Positions 1 through 6,672 are shown, counted from the stretch's first letter. The stretch is DNA of 14,842 bases from Aeromicrobium sp. (GCA_023254755.1 JALRKU010000112.1:1-14842), one strand, 5' to 3'. Program-made: numbers and translations. The notes: generated by a model not told the origin, from the sequence alone.

Positions 1-417
1 TTCGAGATGGCCGAGTACGTCGTCGACTACGACGCCGACCTCGCCGAGGGCATCATCGACCGCTGCCGCGAGTTCTGGGCCTCCCTCGAGTCCGACGAGC
101 CGCCCGCGCTCGACGACACTGTCGCCACGCTGCAGACCCTCAAGGCGCTGCACCCGCTGATCGACGACGGCGTGATCGCGGACCTCGACCACGACGTCGC
201 GGTCGAGTTCATCGACGCCTCCGTTGACTTCAAGGCTGCCGAGGCCCGCAAGCGAGCCGCGCAGTCCGCCGTGCTCGACGCCATGAAGAACGCCCAGTAC
301 GGCCACGTCGGCGACGTCCGTGTCGCCCGTCGCCAGCCCGCCCGAGGCGACGCCGTCGCCCTCTACGTCGTGCCCAAGAGCAGCGACGTCCTCAACGACC
401 AGGAGCAGTACGCATGA
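1..417 (+). CDS. YqaJ-like phage exonuclease, C-terminal part (5' partial)
   Basis: The frame is open to the left edge (Phe-Glu precede the first ATG at 7), so this is the tail of a longer gene and the ATG at 7 need not be its start. Visible is a helical tail with an EFWASLESDEPPALD motif, then a long Ala/Arg/Lys-rich helix and a basic end. This FW...PP..D arrangement is typical of the C-terminal region of YqaJ/lambda-exonuclease-like viral recombinases in actinophages. The PD-(D/E)XK catalytic core would lie upstream and is not in the window, so catalytic residues cannot be checked. The family degrades one strand of duplex DNA to expose single strands for an annealing protein, and the next gene, overlapping by 4 bp, is a RecT-like annealing protein. 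That pairing supports the call. Confidence 0.75.
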   Translation, partial: FEMAEYVVDYDADLAEGIIDRCREFWASLESDEPPALDDTVATLQTLKALHPLIDDGVIADLDHDVAVEFIDASVDFKAAEARKRAAQSAVLDAMKNAQYGHVGDVRVARRQPARGDAVALYVVPKSSDVLNDQEQYA

Positions 418-1487
418 CCGAGATCCAGCAGTACGAGGAGCCGACCACCCAGGTCGACGTCCACCAGTCCGTCGCGATCAACACGATCCACCAGACCGCC
501 GTCGAGCTCGCTGACGCCCACAAGATCGCCTCCGCGATCTGCACCACCAAGTTCGTGCCCGAGCACTTCCGCGGGAAGCCCGAGGAGACCGCCGTCGGGA
601 TCCTCTACGGCGCGACCGTCGGCTTCGACCCCCTCACCGCGGTCCAGCAGATCTACGTGATCGGCGGCAAGCCCGCCCTGTACGCCCGCGCCATGGTCGC
701 GATCGTCCTCAAGGCCGGCCACCAGATCTGGACCGAGGAGGAGAAGCCGGGCCTCGTCACCGTCGCCGGCCAGCGCGCCGGTTCGGACAAGATCACCCGC
801 GTCACCTGGACGACCGAACTCGCGAAGCAGGCCGGCTACGACAAGAACCCGAAGTACCGGTCCGACCCGCGGTCGATGCTGTACGCCCGGGCCTCCGGTG
901 ACGTCGCCCGTCGCATCGCCCCGGACGCGCTGCTCGGCCTGGCCTACAACGTCGAGGAGATGCAGCTCGTCCGCACGGTCGAGTCCACTCCGGTGCGTGC
1001 CACGCAGTCGTCCCGGGACCGTGTCGCCGCGGCGATCAGCGGACCCCGGAAGGCCGAGCCGGCCGACGACACCTCGGCCGAGCCCGAGGGCGACGTCGAG
1101 CTGCTGTCCGACCGGCAGTCGAAGAAGCTGCATGCATCGTTCAACGAGATCGGTCTCACGGACCGTGACGCCCGGATGGCCTACACGGTGCACGCCGTCG
1201 GCCGCGACATCTCGTCGTCGAGCGAGCTGACGAAGGCCGAAGCGGCCTCGCTGATCGACGCGCTCGACGCCGAGATCGCGATGCGCGCCGCCGCGGACCA
1301 GGAGCCGGTCGACGACGTCCTCGAGGACCGGCGTCGCGAGATCGTCGAGACGGCCGAGGCCATGGGCCGGAACATGTGGGCCGTCGAGTCCGCGTTCGCC
1401 GAGCAGCACGATGGCGCCACGTTCGTGGACGCGTCGATCGAGCAGCTCGACGCGTTCCTGGCCTGGGTCCGAGAGCAGGCCGCGTGA
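414..1487 (+). CDS. recT: RecT-like single-strand DNA annealing protein with C-terminal extension
   Basis: 357 residues. Residues about 25-190 form the conserved core seen in actinophage RecT proteins: a helical start (ELADAHKIASAICTTKFVP), the IYVIGGKPALYARAMVAIVL stretch (80-99), TWTTELAKQAGY (131-142), and the end motif LYARASGDVARRIAPDALLG (156-175). RecT proteins bind ssDNA left by a partner exonuclease and anneal it to a homologous strand; the exonuclease tail lies directly upstream with an ATGA overlap. After an acidic linker (about 212-230) there is a helical region with the 'Ser-Ser-Ser-Glu-Leu-Thr-Lys-Ala-Glu-Ala' signature (267-277), then a further helical segment (300-357), so the protein is longer than E. 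coli RecT (about 270 residues). The core assignment is firm. The role of the C-terminal part is unknown; it may contact partners or host SSB. Confidence 0.85.
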   Translation: MTEIQQYEEPTTQVDVHQSVAINTIHQTAVELADAHKIASAICTTKFVPEHFRGKPEETAVGILYGATVGFDPLTAVQQIYVIGGKPALYARAMVAIVLKAGHQIWTEEEKPGLVTVAGQRAGSDKITRVTWTTELAKQAGYDKNPKYRSDPRSMLYARASGDVARRIAPDALLGLAYNVEEMQLVRTVESTPVRATQSSRDRVAAAISGPRKAEPADDTSAEPEGDVELLSDRQSKKLHASFNEIGLTDRDARMAYTVHAVGRDISSSSELTKAEAASLIDALDAEIAMRAAADQEPVDDVLEDRRREIVETAEAMGRNMWAVESAFAEQHDGATFVDASIEQLDAFLAWVREQAA

Positions 1488-1687
1488 TGAGCGCGAGCAG
1501 CCCGGGCCCCGTCTACGTGCCGCGTCGTCGGCAGCGCGACGCCCTCGTCGACGGCGCCCGCCGCCAGTACACGCCGCGCCGCTGCAACTGCGAGCTCTGC
1601 GCCCACTTCGGCCCGACCGCCGGCCATCACGACGCCACCTTCACCACGCTCCCCGAACCCCGCCACGCCAAGGAGGTCCAGGCATGA
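1487..1687 (+). CDS. Small basic Cys-rich protein of unknown function
   Basis: 66 residues from the ATG at 1487, which overlaps the upstream TGA by one base (TGATG). A GTG three bases earlier (1484) is also possible. The same frame runs upstream to an ATG at 1376, but that part is inside the RecT gene and is best ignored. The N-terminal half is Arg-rich (RRRQRDALVDGARRQYTPRR). A compact C33-x-C35-x2-C38-x-H40 cluster follows and could bind a metal. No family is recognised. The gene sits between the annealing protein and a DEDDh exonuclease, with ATGA coupling to the latter, so it is probably co-translated with them. A nucleic-acid-binding accessory role is only a guess. Confidence 0.6.
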   Translation: MSASSPGPVYVPRRRQRDALVDGARRQYTPRRCNCELCAHFGPTAGHHDATFTTLPEPRHAKEVQA

Positions 1688-2547
1688 GCTGGCACACCGC
1701 ACGGATGCTCCTGCTGGACTTCGAGACCACTGGCGTCGACCCGCACCGCGACCGGGTCGTCACCGCCGCGTCGATCGAGGTCGGAGGCGGCGTCGAGCGG
1801 ATCACCAAGACGTGGCTCATCGACCCCGTCATCGAGATCCCGGACGCGGCCGCCGAGGTCCACGGCATCACCACCGATCACGCACGCGAACACGGCGCTG
1901 ACGCGGGCACCTCGATCCTCGACATCGGCACCCGCGTCGCAGCGGCCATCAGCCGCGACATCCCGGTCGTCGGCCACAACGTCGGCCCCTACGACCTGAC
2001 CATGCTCGTCGCCGAGCTGATCCGGCACGGGCACCGCAACCTCGCCAACCAGGTCGCCGGCATCCGCCTCGTCGTCGATACCGGCGTGATCGAGAAGCAC
2101 CTCGATCAGTACCGGCCCGCCGAGCCCGGGGGCCGGTCGCGGCGCCCCGCCGAGGCGTGTGGCTCGCACCAGCTCATCGACTGCTGCCGCCTCTGGGGCA
2201 TCGACCTGGACGCCGCTGACGCTCACGGTGCCGAGGCCGACGCCCTCGCGGCCGGCCGTCTCGCTTGGCGCCTCGCCACCGACCCTCTGCGCTTCGCCCA
2301 GTGGGACTGGCGACCGCAGCAGCGCATCGACCCGGCGCGCATGAGCCTGGCTGACCTGTTCGACTGGCAGGTCCAGCAGTACGCGACCAGCGCTGCCGGT
2401 TTCCAGGACTACGTCCGCACGAAGCGGCCCGAGGCGAAGGGCGGGCTCGACCCGGAGTTCGTCGCCAACACGCTCTGGCCGATCTGCCCGCCGCCCGCGG
2501 GCTGGACTCCGGAGCAGCTGCCCGAGCCCATGGCGGTGCCTGCATGA
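1684..2547 (+). CDS. DnaQ-like DEDDh 3'-5' exonuclease
   Basis: 287 residues. The start at 1684 is chosen because AGGAGG lies 7 bases upstream (1671-1676) and the ATG overlaps the previous stop; the reading frame itself stays open further upstream. All three exonuclease motifs are visible: ExoI LLDFETTG with D12 and E14, ExoII VVGHNVGPYDL with D104, and ExoIII HGAEADA with H181 and D186, which makes it DEDDh type. Residues about 1-195 are the nuclease fold. Residues about 200-287 are an extra domain ending in a Pro-rich tail (CPPPAGWTPEQLPEP), as in phage homologues encoded without an attached polymerase. The family removes nucleotides from 3' ends using two metal ions. With the YqaJ-like and RecT-like genes alongside, a role in processing recombination or replication intermediates is likely. 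Stand-alone proofreading is an alternative. Confidence 0.88.
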   Translation: MSWHTARMLLLDFETTGVDPHRDRVVTAASIEVGGGVERITKTWLIDPVIEIPDAAAEVHGITTDHAREHGADAGTSILDIGTRVAAAISRDIPVVGHNVGPYDLTMLVAELIRHGHRNLANQVAGIRLVVDTGVIEKHLDQYRPAEPGGRSRRPAEACGSHQLIDCCRLWGIDLDAADAHGAEADALAAGRLAWRLATDPLRFAQWDWRPQQRIDPARMSLADLFDWQVQQYATSAAGFQDYVRTKRPEAKGGLDPEFVANTLWPICPPPAGWTPEQLPEPMAVPA

Positions 2548-2837
2548 GCTCGACGACGCCCGTGGCCGTCCCCACCACCATCGACCACCTCGACTTCGAG
2601 GTCAGCTGCCACTTCACCCGCTCGGTCGAGATGCGCGAGGAGCCGTGCCCACTCCCCGCAGCGTGGTGGATCCTCAGCGCCGGCCACTGCTCGAGGCCCG
2701 ACGCAGAACCGAGGAGCGGCTTCATCTGCGACCCGCACATGCAGAAGATCATGCGCGGCGAGATGTTCATGTGCCGGACCTGCACCGAGCCCTACACCCT
2801 CCTCCCCAAGGTGATCCGGACGGAGCGCATCCGATGA
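2544..2837 (+). CDS. Conserved-looking Cys-rich phage protein, unknown function
   Basis: 97 residues, ATGA overlap with the exonuclease gene. It contains six cysteines (C22, C35, C49, C62, C77, C80) with His at 48 and 65. The last pair forms a C-R-T-C knuckle. The pattern 'C-P-L-P-A-A-W-W ... G-H-C ... I-C-D-P-H ... C-x-x-C' suggests one or two structural zinc sites and not disulfides, since there is no signal peptide. No enzyme motif is visible and I do not recognise a named family. Its place inside the early recombination chain suggests a small DNA- or protein-binding accessory factor, but nothing in the sequence shows which. Confidence 0.65.
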   Translation: MSSTTPVAVPTTIDHLDFEVSCHFTRSVEMREEPCPLPAAWWILSAGHCSRPDAEPRSGFICDPHMQKIMRGEMFMCRTCTEPYTLLPKVIRTERIR

Positions 2838-3076
2838 GCGCGCAGCAGCTCGCCGAGCAGGGCTGGATCAAGGAGCCCGGCGGCATCTGGCGCCACCCCA
2901 CACCCATCGAAGTCCCCGACGCCGAGCTCGACGCCCTCCGCCGCGCCGCCGGCCAGGAACCCGCACCCTGCGGCACCACCGCCGCGAAGAACCGCCACCG
3001 CCGCCACCGCGAGACCTGCTCGGTCTGCCGCACCGGCGTCGGCTTCGGCCGCGGCTACAGGGGGCCCCGAGCATGA
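2834..3076 (+). CDS. Small protein with CGT...H...CxxC zinc-like motif
   Basis: 80 residues, starting in an ATGA overlap at 2834 and ending in an ATGA overlap with the resolvase gene. The C-terminal half holds C46-G-T-T, then a basic run with H55 and H58, and C62-S-V-C65. This CGT-x(6)-H-x-x-H-x3-C-x2-C arrangement recurs in small actinophage proteins and looks like a compact zinc module with a basic, nucleic-acid-facing surface. The N-terminal half (LAEQGWIKEPGGIWRHP) resembles a short winged or beta segment. The function is unknown. Because the same coupling links it to the RusA-like gene, it is presumably expressed in step with the resolvase. Confidence 0.6.
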   Translation: MSAQQLAEQGWIKEPGGIWRHPTPIEVPDAELDALRRAAGQEPAPCGTTAAKNRHRRHRETCSVCRTGVGFGRGYRGPRA

Positions 3077-3522
3077 CCAACCACATCGAGTTCCGCGTCT
3101 ACGGACTCCCCGCACCCCAGGGATCCAAGCGCCACGTCGGCGGCGGCGTCATGGTCGAGTCGTCCAAGAAGGTCAAGCCGTGGCGCCAGGACGTCGTCGC
3201 GGCCGCCGTCGAAGCTGTCGGACACGCCGAGACCTTCACCGCGTTCACCGGCCCCGTGCACGTCCGCGTCGTCTTCACCTTCCCCCGCCCGAAGTACCAC
3301 TACGGCACCGGCCGCAACGCCGGCGTCCTCAAGGCCACCGCGCCCGTCGTCGTCGCGTCGAAGCCCGACATCGACAAGCTACTGCGCTCCACCTTCGACG
3401 CCCTGTCCACGGCCGGGATCTGGCGCGACGACAACCTCGCCGCCGAAGTCACCACCACCAAGGTCTACGGGGCCCAACCCGGCGCCCTCATCGAGATCCA
3501 CGAACTGGCGGTGACCCACTGA
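3073..3522 (+). CDS. rusA: RusA-like Holliday junction resolvase
   Basis: 149 residues, close to the usual RusA length of about 120-140. The N-terminal signature GLPAPQGSKR (11-20) and KPWRQDV (35-41) is typical. The acidic centre KPDIDKL (D99, D101) followed by FDAL and GIWRDDNL (D119/D120) matches the catalytic aspartates of E. coli RusA, and basic residues flank it. RusA is a homodimeric Mg-dependent endonuclease that cuts four-way DNA junctions symmetrically. In phages it resolves recombination or replication intermediates, sometimes before packaging. Its place after the exonuclease and annealing genes completes a resect-anneal-resolve set. It is preceded by an ATGA overlap and followed by a TGATG overlap. 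Confidence 0.9.
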   Translation: MTNHIEFRVYGLPAPQGSKRHVGGGVMVESSKKVKPWRQDVVAAAVEAVGHAETFTAFTGPVHVRVVFTFPRPKYHYGTGRNAGVLKATAPVVVASKPDIDKLLRSTFDALSTAGIWRDDNLAAEVTTTKVYGAQPGALIEIHELAVTH

Positions 3523-3827
3523 TGCCCGCCTTCTACGACGTCGTCGACACCCTCCACGCCACCTACCGCCAAGCCGACCACTGGATCCACCGCGGCTACC
3601 TCCCCGTCCGCCAGGCCAGCCCCGGCTCGGGCAACCACCGCAGCATCACCGACCGCGAGGCCAAGCTGCTCCGCCTCATGGACCAGCTCGTCCACATCGG
3701 CTTCGCACCCGCCCGCGCCGGCGAACTCGCGCTCGTGCTCGAGGACGACGGCCACGCCGCACTCGGCCCGATCACGCTCGACATCGACCTGGCCGTACTT
3801 GCCCCAGCGCCCGAGGAGGCCGCGTGA
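3522..3827 (+). CDS. MerR-like helix-turn-helix DNA-binding protein
   Basis: 101 residues. ATG at 3522 shares one base with the RusA stop (TGATG). Residues 13-70 carry a MerR-type winged helix: TYRQADHWIHRGYLPV (helix-turn-helix start), then GSGNHRSITDREAKLL (wing and second helix), then LVHIGFAPARAGELAL. The pattern 'R-Q-x-D-x-W-x-x-R-G-Y-L' with 'G-S-G-x-x-R' is common in actinobacterial MerR-like proteins and phage excisionase-like proteins. The remaining 30 residues are acidic and too short for a standard MerR effector domain, so it probably binds DNA without a small-molecule sensor. Its target is unknown. Candidate sites in this window are the repeats upstream of the terminase gene and the ACTGTCGCCC array. 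Confidence 0.75.
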   Translation: MPAFYDVVDTLHATYRQADHWIHRGYLPVRQASPGSGNHRSITDREAKLLRLMDQLVHIGFAPARAGELALVLEDDGHAALGPITLDIDLAVLAPAPEEAA

Positions 3828-4096
3828 ACATCACCGAGGCGAACGCCTTCTACGCCATCCTGCAGGGGCTGACCACGGGCGCCTCGGTCGACGACAAGGC
3901 CCGCGCGATGGAAGCGACGGCAGACCTCGCGGCCCGCGCCCGCAAGGCTCTCAACGCAGGCCCGTATCCCGACGAGGCGCTTCCGCTCGTCAACAGCGTG
4001 ATCGACGCCGTCGAGACCGCCGCGACCGACGGCGTCGTCGTCGAGCTCGGCCAGCGGCCCATCATCACAGCGCGTCCCGCCGGCGGTGTGCTGTGA
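3824..4096 (+). CDS. Hypothetical protein
   Basis: 90 residues, GTG start at 3824 in a GTGA overlap, with a strong GAGGAGG 4 bases upstream (3813-3819). It is mostly helical: residues 4-45 are Ala-rich and amphipathic (ANAFYAILQGL, DDKARAMEATADLAARARKAL), with a second helix at 50-68. The end is short and beta-like (VVVELGQRPIITARP). No Cys, no membrane segment and no recognisable motif. It sits between the MerR-like and WhiB-like genes and is coupled to both, which hints at a regulatory or accessory role, but the sequence itself gives no function. Confidence 0.6.
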   Translation: MNITEANAFYAILQGLTTGASVDDKARAMEATADLAARARKALNAGPYPDEALPLVNSVIDAVETAATDGVVVELGQRPIITARPAGGVL

Positions 4097-4413
4097 GCCT
4101 CCTCCTCGCGCTGCAGTACCCCGAGTGGTCCAACGAGGCGCTCTGCGCCCAGGTCGACCCCGACCTCTGGTTCCCCGACAAGGGCGGCTCCACCCGCGAG
4201 GCCAAAGCCATCTGCGCCACCTGCCCAGTCGCCACCGACTGCCTCGAGTACGCCATCGAGCACAACGAGCACTTCGGCATCTGGGGCGGCGTCTCCGAAC
4301 GCGACCGCCGACACCTCCTCGACCAGATCCCCACCGACGACACCCCCGACGACACCTGGTTCGCCGCCGGCGACGACTTCACCTACGACACCGACCTGGG
4401 AGACACCGCATGA
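4093..4413 (+). CDS. WhiB-family iron-sulfur transcription regulator
   Basis: 106 residues, GTG start in a GTGA overlap. The four cluster cysteines are present with WhiB spacing: C18, C41-x2-C44 and C50. They are followed by the G62-I-W-G-G66 turn and a basic RDRR patch. WhiB proteins carry a [4Fe-4S] cluster and in known cases bind the C-terminal part of the primary sigma factor to alter promoter choice; phage versions (for example mycobacteriophage TM4 WhiBTM4) can interfere with host WhiB control. The tail (about 78-106) is acidic, Asp/Thr-rich and lacks the usual strongly basic or AT-hook DNA-binding end, so it may act mainly through sigma. It lies immediately before the ParB-like gene (ATGA overlap). 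Confidence 0.9.
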   Translation: MSLLLALQYPEWSNEALCAQVDPDLWFPDKGGSTREAKAICATCPVATDCLEYAIEHNEHFGIWGGVSERDRRHLLDQIPTDDTPDDTWFAAGDDFTYDTDLGDTA

Positions 4414-5150
4414 CCAGCCGCCGCCAGACCCCCCGCATGCTGCCCCTGCGGATCCTCCTCGACCACGCCGACAACGTCCGCACCGACGTCGGCGACCTCG
4501 ACGAGCTCACCGCATCCATCCGCGCCCAAGGTCTCCTGCAGCCCCTCGTCGTCACCCCCCACCGCCGCGACGGCCACTACCTCATCCTCGCCGGCCACCG
4601 CCGCGCAGCAGCCGCACGCACCATCCCTCTCGACAACGTCCCCTGCCTCATCCGCGACGACGCCGGCGGCACCACCGACCACATCGCCCTGATGCTCGTC
4701 GAGAACATGCAGCGCGCCAACCTCACCGCCGTCGAGAAGGCCCGCGCCATGCAGCGCCTCGTCGACGCCGGCGAGAACCAGACCCAGATCGCCCGCCGAC
4801 TCGGCCTCACCCCGTCCACGGTCAACAGCTACCTCGTCCTGCTCGACCTCACCGACGAAGAGCTCGAGAAGGTCCAGGCCGGCGAAGTCACCGTCGGCCA
4901 CGCCCGCGCCGCCGCCAAGGCCAGCCGAGCCACCCGCCGCATCGACCACGGCCGCCCCGCCCGCGGCCGCCCGCCCGTCGTCGAGCCCGCCCACTTCACC
5001 CCATCCCACCCGCTCGCCGCCCAGGTCGAGACCGCCTGCAACCACACCAGCCGCCCCTACCCGAGCCGCACCGTCAGCGCCTGCGGCCAGTGCTGGGAGC
5101 AGGCCATCCGCGACGACGCCCTCGCCACCGTCAGGGACATCGCGTCGTGA
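4410..5150 (+). CDS. ParB-like protein (ParB/Srx fold, HTH, Cys-rich tail)
   Basis: 246 residues. GGGAGA lies 6 bases before the ATG at 4410. Residues about 10-105 are a ParB N-terminal domain: SIRAQGLLQPLVVTP, the AGHRRAAAA box (61-69) and ENMQRANLT (98-106), which match the two nucleotide-binding motifs of ParB CTPases. A helix-turn-helix follows (QTQIARRLGLTPSTVNSYL, 124-142), then helices (EVTVGHARAA). The C-terminus differs from chromosomal ParB: an Arg/Pro linker and a C210/H212 ... C225-G-Q-C228-W-E motif that could bind zinc, with no obvious dimerisation domain. No ParA is visible in the window. Possible roles are DNA loading or spreading, transcription control, or partition if the element can live as a plasmid. 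The fold is clear; the role is not. Confidence 0.85.
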   Translation: MTSRRQTPRMLPLRILLDHADNVRTDVGDLDELTASIRAQGLLQPLVVTPHRRDGHYLILAGHRRAAAARTIPLDNVPCLIRDDAGGTTDHIALMLVENMQRANLTAVEKARAMQRLVDAGENQTQIARRLGLTPSTVNSYLVLLDLTDEELEKVQAGEVTVGHARAAAKASRATRRIDHGRPARGRPPVVEPAHFTPSHPLAAQVETACNHTSRPYPSRTVSACGQCWEQAIRDDALATVRDIAS

Positions 5151-5362
5151 AGTGCCCCGACTGCCACCAGGACGTCGTCGAAGCCACCGGAGGCCGACTC
5201 CTCCACCCCACCAAGTCCCGCATCGGCCGCTACCTCCCCGACGGCACCGAAGTCACCCCCGACGACACCCGCAACGGCGTCCGCGCCCACACCCTCCACT
5301 ACTGCCCACCCGCAGCACTCCGCACCAACCACACCACCACCACGCAGCAATCGCTGTTCTGA
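5147..5362 (+). CDS. Small zinc-ribbon-like protein, unknown function
   Basis: 71 residues, GTG start in a GTGA overlap with the ParB-like gene. It opens with C3-P-D-C6 and has H51-Y-C53 near the end, which could close a single zinc site. The middle (RIGRYLPDGTEVTPDD) is beta-like. A Thr-rich tail (NHTTTTQQ) ends in SLF. No family is recognised. This is the last gene of the continuous overlapping chain: the next gene begins 16 bases later with its own ribosome binding site. Confidence 0.6.
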   Translation: MKCPDCHQDVVEATGGRLLHPTKSRIGRYLPDGTEVTPDDTRNGVRAHTLHYCPPAALRTNHTTTTQQSLF

Positions 5363-5378
5363 CCCAGGAAGGCACCCC

Positions 5379-5768
5379 ATGACCGACACCACCAGCACCG
5401 ACGACCCCCACATCAGGCCCTTCGCCGCCTGGCTCCAAGAACAGTCCGGCGGCAAGACCCACATCGAGCTCGGCGAAGCCCTCCACGACCTCATCGCCAA
5501 GGTCCGCGACACCGGCAAGGGCGGCACGCTCACGCTCACCGTCAAGGTCAAGCCCCTCAAGGACGACATCGACGTCCTGATCGTCCAAGACGAGATCAAG
5601 CTCAACCTCCCCGAGCACGACCGCAAGGCGTCCATGTTCTACCCCGACGCCAACGGCAACCTCTCGCGCAAGGACCCCCGACAGCTCGAGTTCGAGGGCC
5701 TCCGCGAGGTTCCCCCACCAGCCGGCGTCAACCCCGACACCGGCGAGATCACCACCCAGGAGGCCTGA
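5379..5768 (+). CDS. Conserved phage protein of unknown function, partner of DUF2303
   Basis: 129 residues, with AGGAAGG 6 bases upstream (5366-5372). An N-terminal helix (IELGEALHDLIAKVRDTG) leads into a basic beta region (GTLTLTVKVKPLKDDIDVLIVQDEIKLNLPE), and a Pro-rich end contains MFYPDANGNLSRKDPRQLEF. This 'KxGTLTLTVKVKP ... FYPDANGNLSR-DP-Q' layout recurs in phages beside DUF2303 genes, as far as I recall; the biochemical role is not known. The spacing to the next gene is only 3 bases and that gene has AGGAGG inside the end of this one, so the pair is surely co-expressed. No catalytic motif, membrane segment or Cys is visible. Confidence 0.7.
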   Translation: MTDTTSTDDPHIRPFAAWLQEQSGGKTHIELGEALHDLIAKVRDTGKGGTLTLTVKVKPLKDDIDVLIVQDEIKLNLPEHDRKASMFYPDANGNLSRKDPRQLEFEGLREVPPPAGVNPDTGEITTQEA

Positions 5769-5771
5769 CCC

Positions 5772-6584
5772 ATGACCGACAACAACGCCCAGGCGATCAT
5801 CGACACCGCCACCCGCGCCACCGAGCCCCACCAGCTCGGCCCTGACGAGCTGCTCCACTCCATCGTCGTGCCCGCCGGCGGCCAGCACACCATCGTCGAC
5901 CTCGAGAAGTACGGCGACAACCCGCGCCGCAAGACCGGCGTCGTCCACGCCCACGACGCCGACTCCTTCGCGAAGTACGTCACCAAGCACCAGCTCGACG
6001 AGACCGAGATCTGGGCCGACGAGGCCAACACCCGCGTCGTCGCAGTCATCAACGCCCACGCCCCCAAGGCCGCCGGCTGGCGCGACCACCGCGCCCTCCT
6101 CGCCGTCCGCAAGACCGACGCCTGGAAGGCCTGGGCAGCGCTCGACGGCAAGCCGCTCGACCAGGTCACCTTCGCCGAGCACATCGAGGACCGTGCCGTC
6201 GACATCGTCAGGCCCACCGGCGCCGAGATGCTCGAGCTCGCCCAGTCGTTCCAGGCCAAGGCCGGCGTCGAGTTCGAGTCGTCCAAGCGGCTCTCCTCCG
6301 GCGAGTCACAGCTCCTGTTCAAGGAGACCGTGTCCGCCACCGCCGGCCAGCGCGGCCAGCTCGACATCCCCCACCTAATCGACCTCGCCCTCGTCCCCTT
6401 CCAGGGCGCGCCGGCGTACAAGGTCACCGCACGGTTCCGCTACCGCATCAACGGCGGCCGGCTCGTCCTCTCCTACCACCTCGAGCGACCCGAAGACGTC
6501 CTCCGCGAAGCCTTCGCCAACGTCGTCTCCGACATCGCCGAACGCGTCGACCCGCTCCAGGTCTTCATGGGCTGGCCTGAGTAG
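5772..6584 (+). CDS. DUF2303 family protein (YfdQ-like)
   Basis: 270 residues; AGGAGG at 5758-5763, 8 bases upstream. The DUF2303 pattern is clear: GWRDHRALLAV (102-112), WKAWAALDGKPLDQVTFAEH (118-137), IVRPTGAEMLELAQSF (145-160), RLSSGESQLLF (173-183), then LDIPHLIDLALVPFQG, RFRYRINGGRLVLSYHLERP and a terminal VFMGWPE. Homologues occur in many phages and prophages, such as E. coli prophage YfdQ, generally in early operons. The molecular function is not established. The gene is followed by the first notable gap (6585-6672) with a strong hairpin, so it probably ends a transcription unit. Confidence 0.85.
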   Translation: MTDNNAQAIIDTATRATEPHQLGPDELLHSIVVPAGGQHTIVDLEKYGDNPRRKTGVVHAHDADSFAKYVTKHQLDETEIWADEANTRVVAVINAHAPKAAGWRDHRALLAVRKTDAWKAWAALDGKPLDQVTFAEHIEDRAVDIVRPTGAEMLELAQSFQAKAGVEFESSKRLSSGESQLLFKETVSATAGQRGQLDIPHLIDLALVPFQGAPAYKVTARFRYRINGGRLVLSYHLERPEDVLREAFANVVSDIAERVDPLQVFMGWPE

Positions 6585-6605
6585 CCACACCCGCCCGGCA
6601 CGACC

Positions 6606-6636
6606 CCCGGGCCTGGCAGCGACGACCAGGCCCGGG
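6606..6636 (+). terminator. Perfect 11-bp GC hairpin, possible terminator or leader structure
   Basis: CCCGGGCCTGG (6606-6616) pairs perfectly with CCAGGCCCGGG (6626-6636) across a 9-nt loop. It lies in the 88-bp gap (6585-6672) between the DUF2303 stop and the helicase start, 22 bases after the stop. No T tract follows, which is common for actinobacterial hairpin terminators but means that termination is inferred. It could instead be a processing or attenuation structure ahead of the helicase gene. Nothing else stands out in this gap except the GAGGAAG ribosome binding site at 6658-6664. Confidence 0.55.
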
Positions 6637-6672
6637 CCCCAGCACCACCCCACAGACGAGGAAGCACGAGGG

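Noticed and set aside
118..127. ACTGTCGCCA, 9 of 10 match to the repeat unit, in the first gene
   Set aside because: A single copy in coding sequence (Thr-Val-Ala codons) with no neighbours; chance is sufficient.
363..1409. A 348-codon minus-strand frame
   Set aside because: Antisense to the RecT-like gene, low-complexity Gly/Leu/Val/Asp/Arg sequence, no motif; a GC-driven shadow.
1376..1486. Upstream extension of the Cys-rich gene at 1487
   Set aside because: Entirely inside the RecT gene, and the translation is an Arg/Ala-rich shadow; the TGATG junction at 1487 is a better start.
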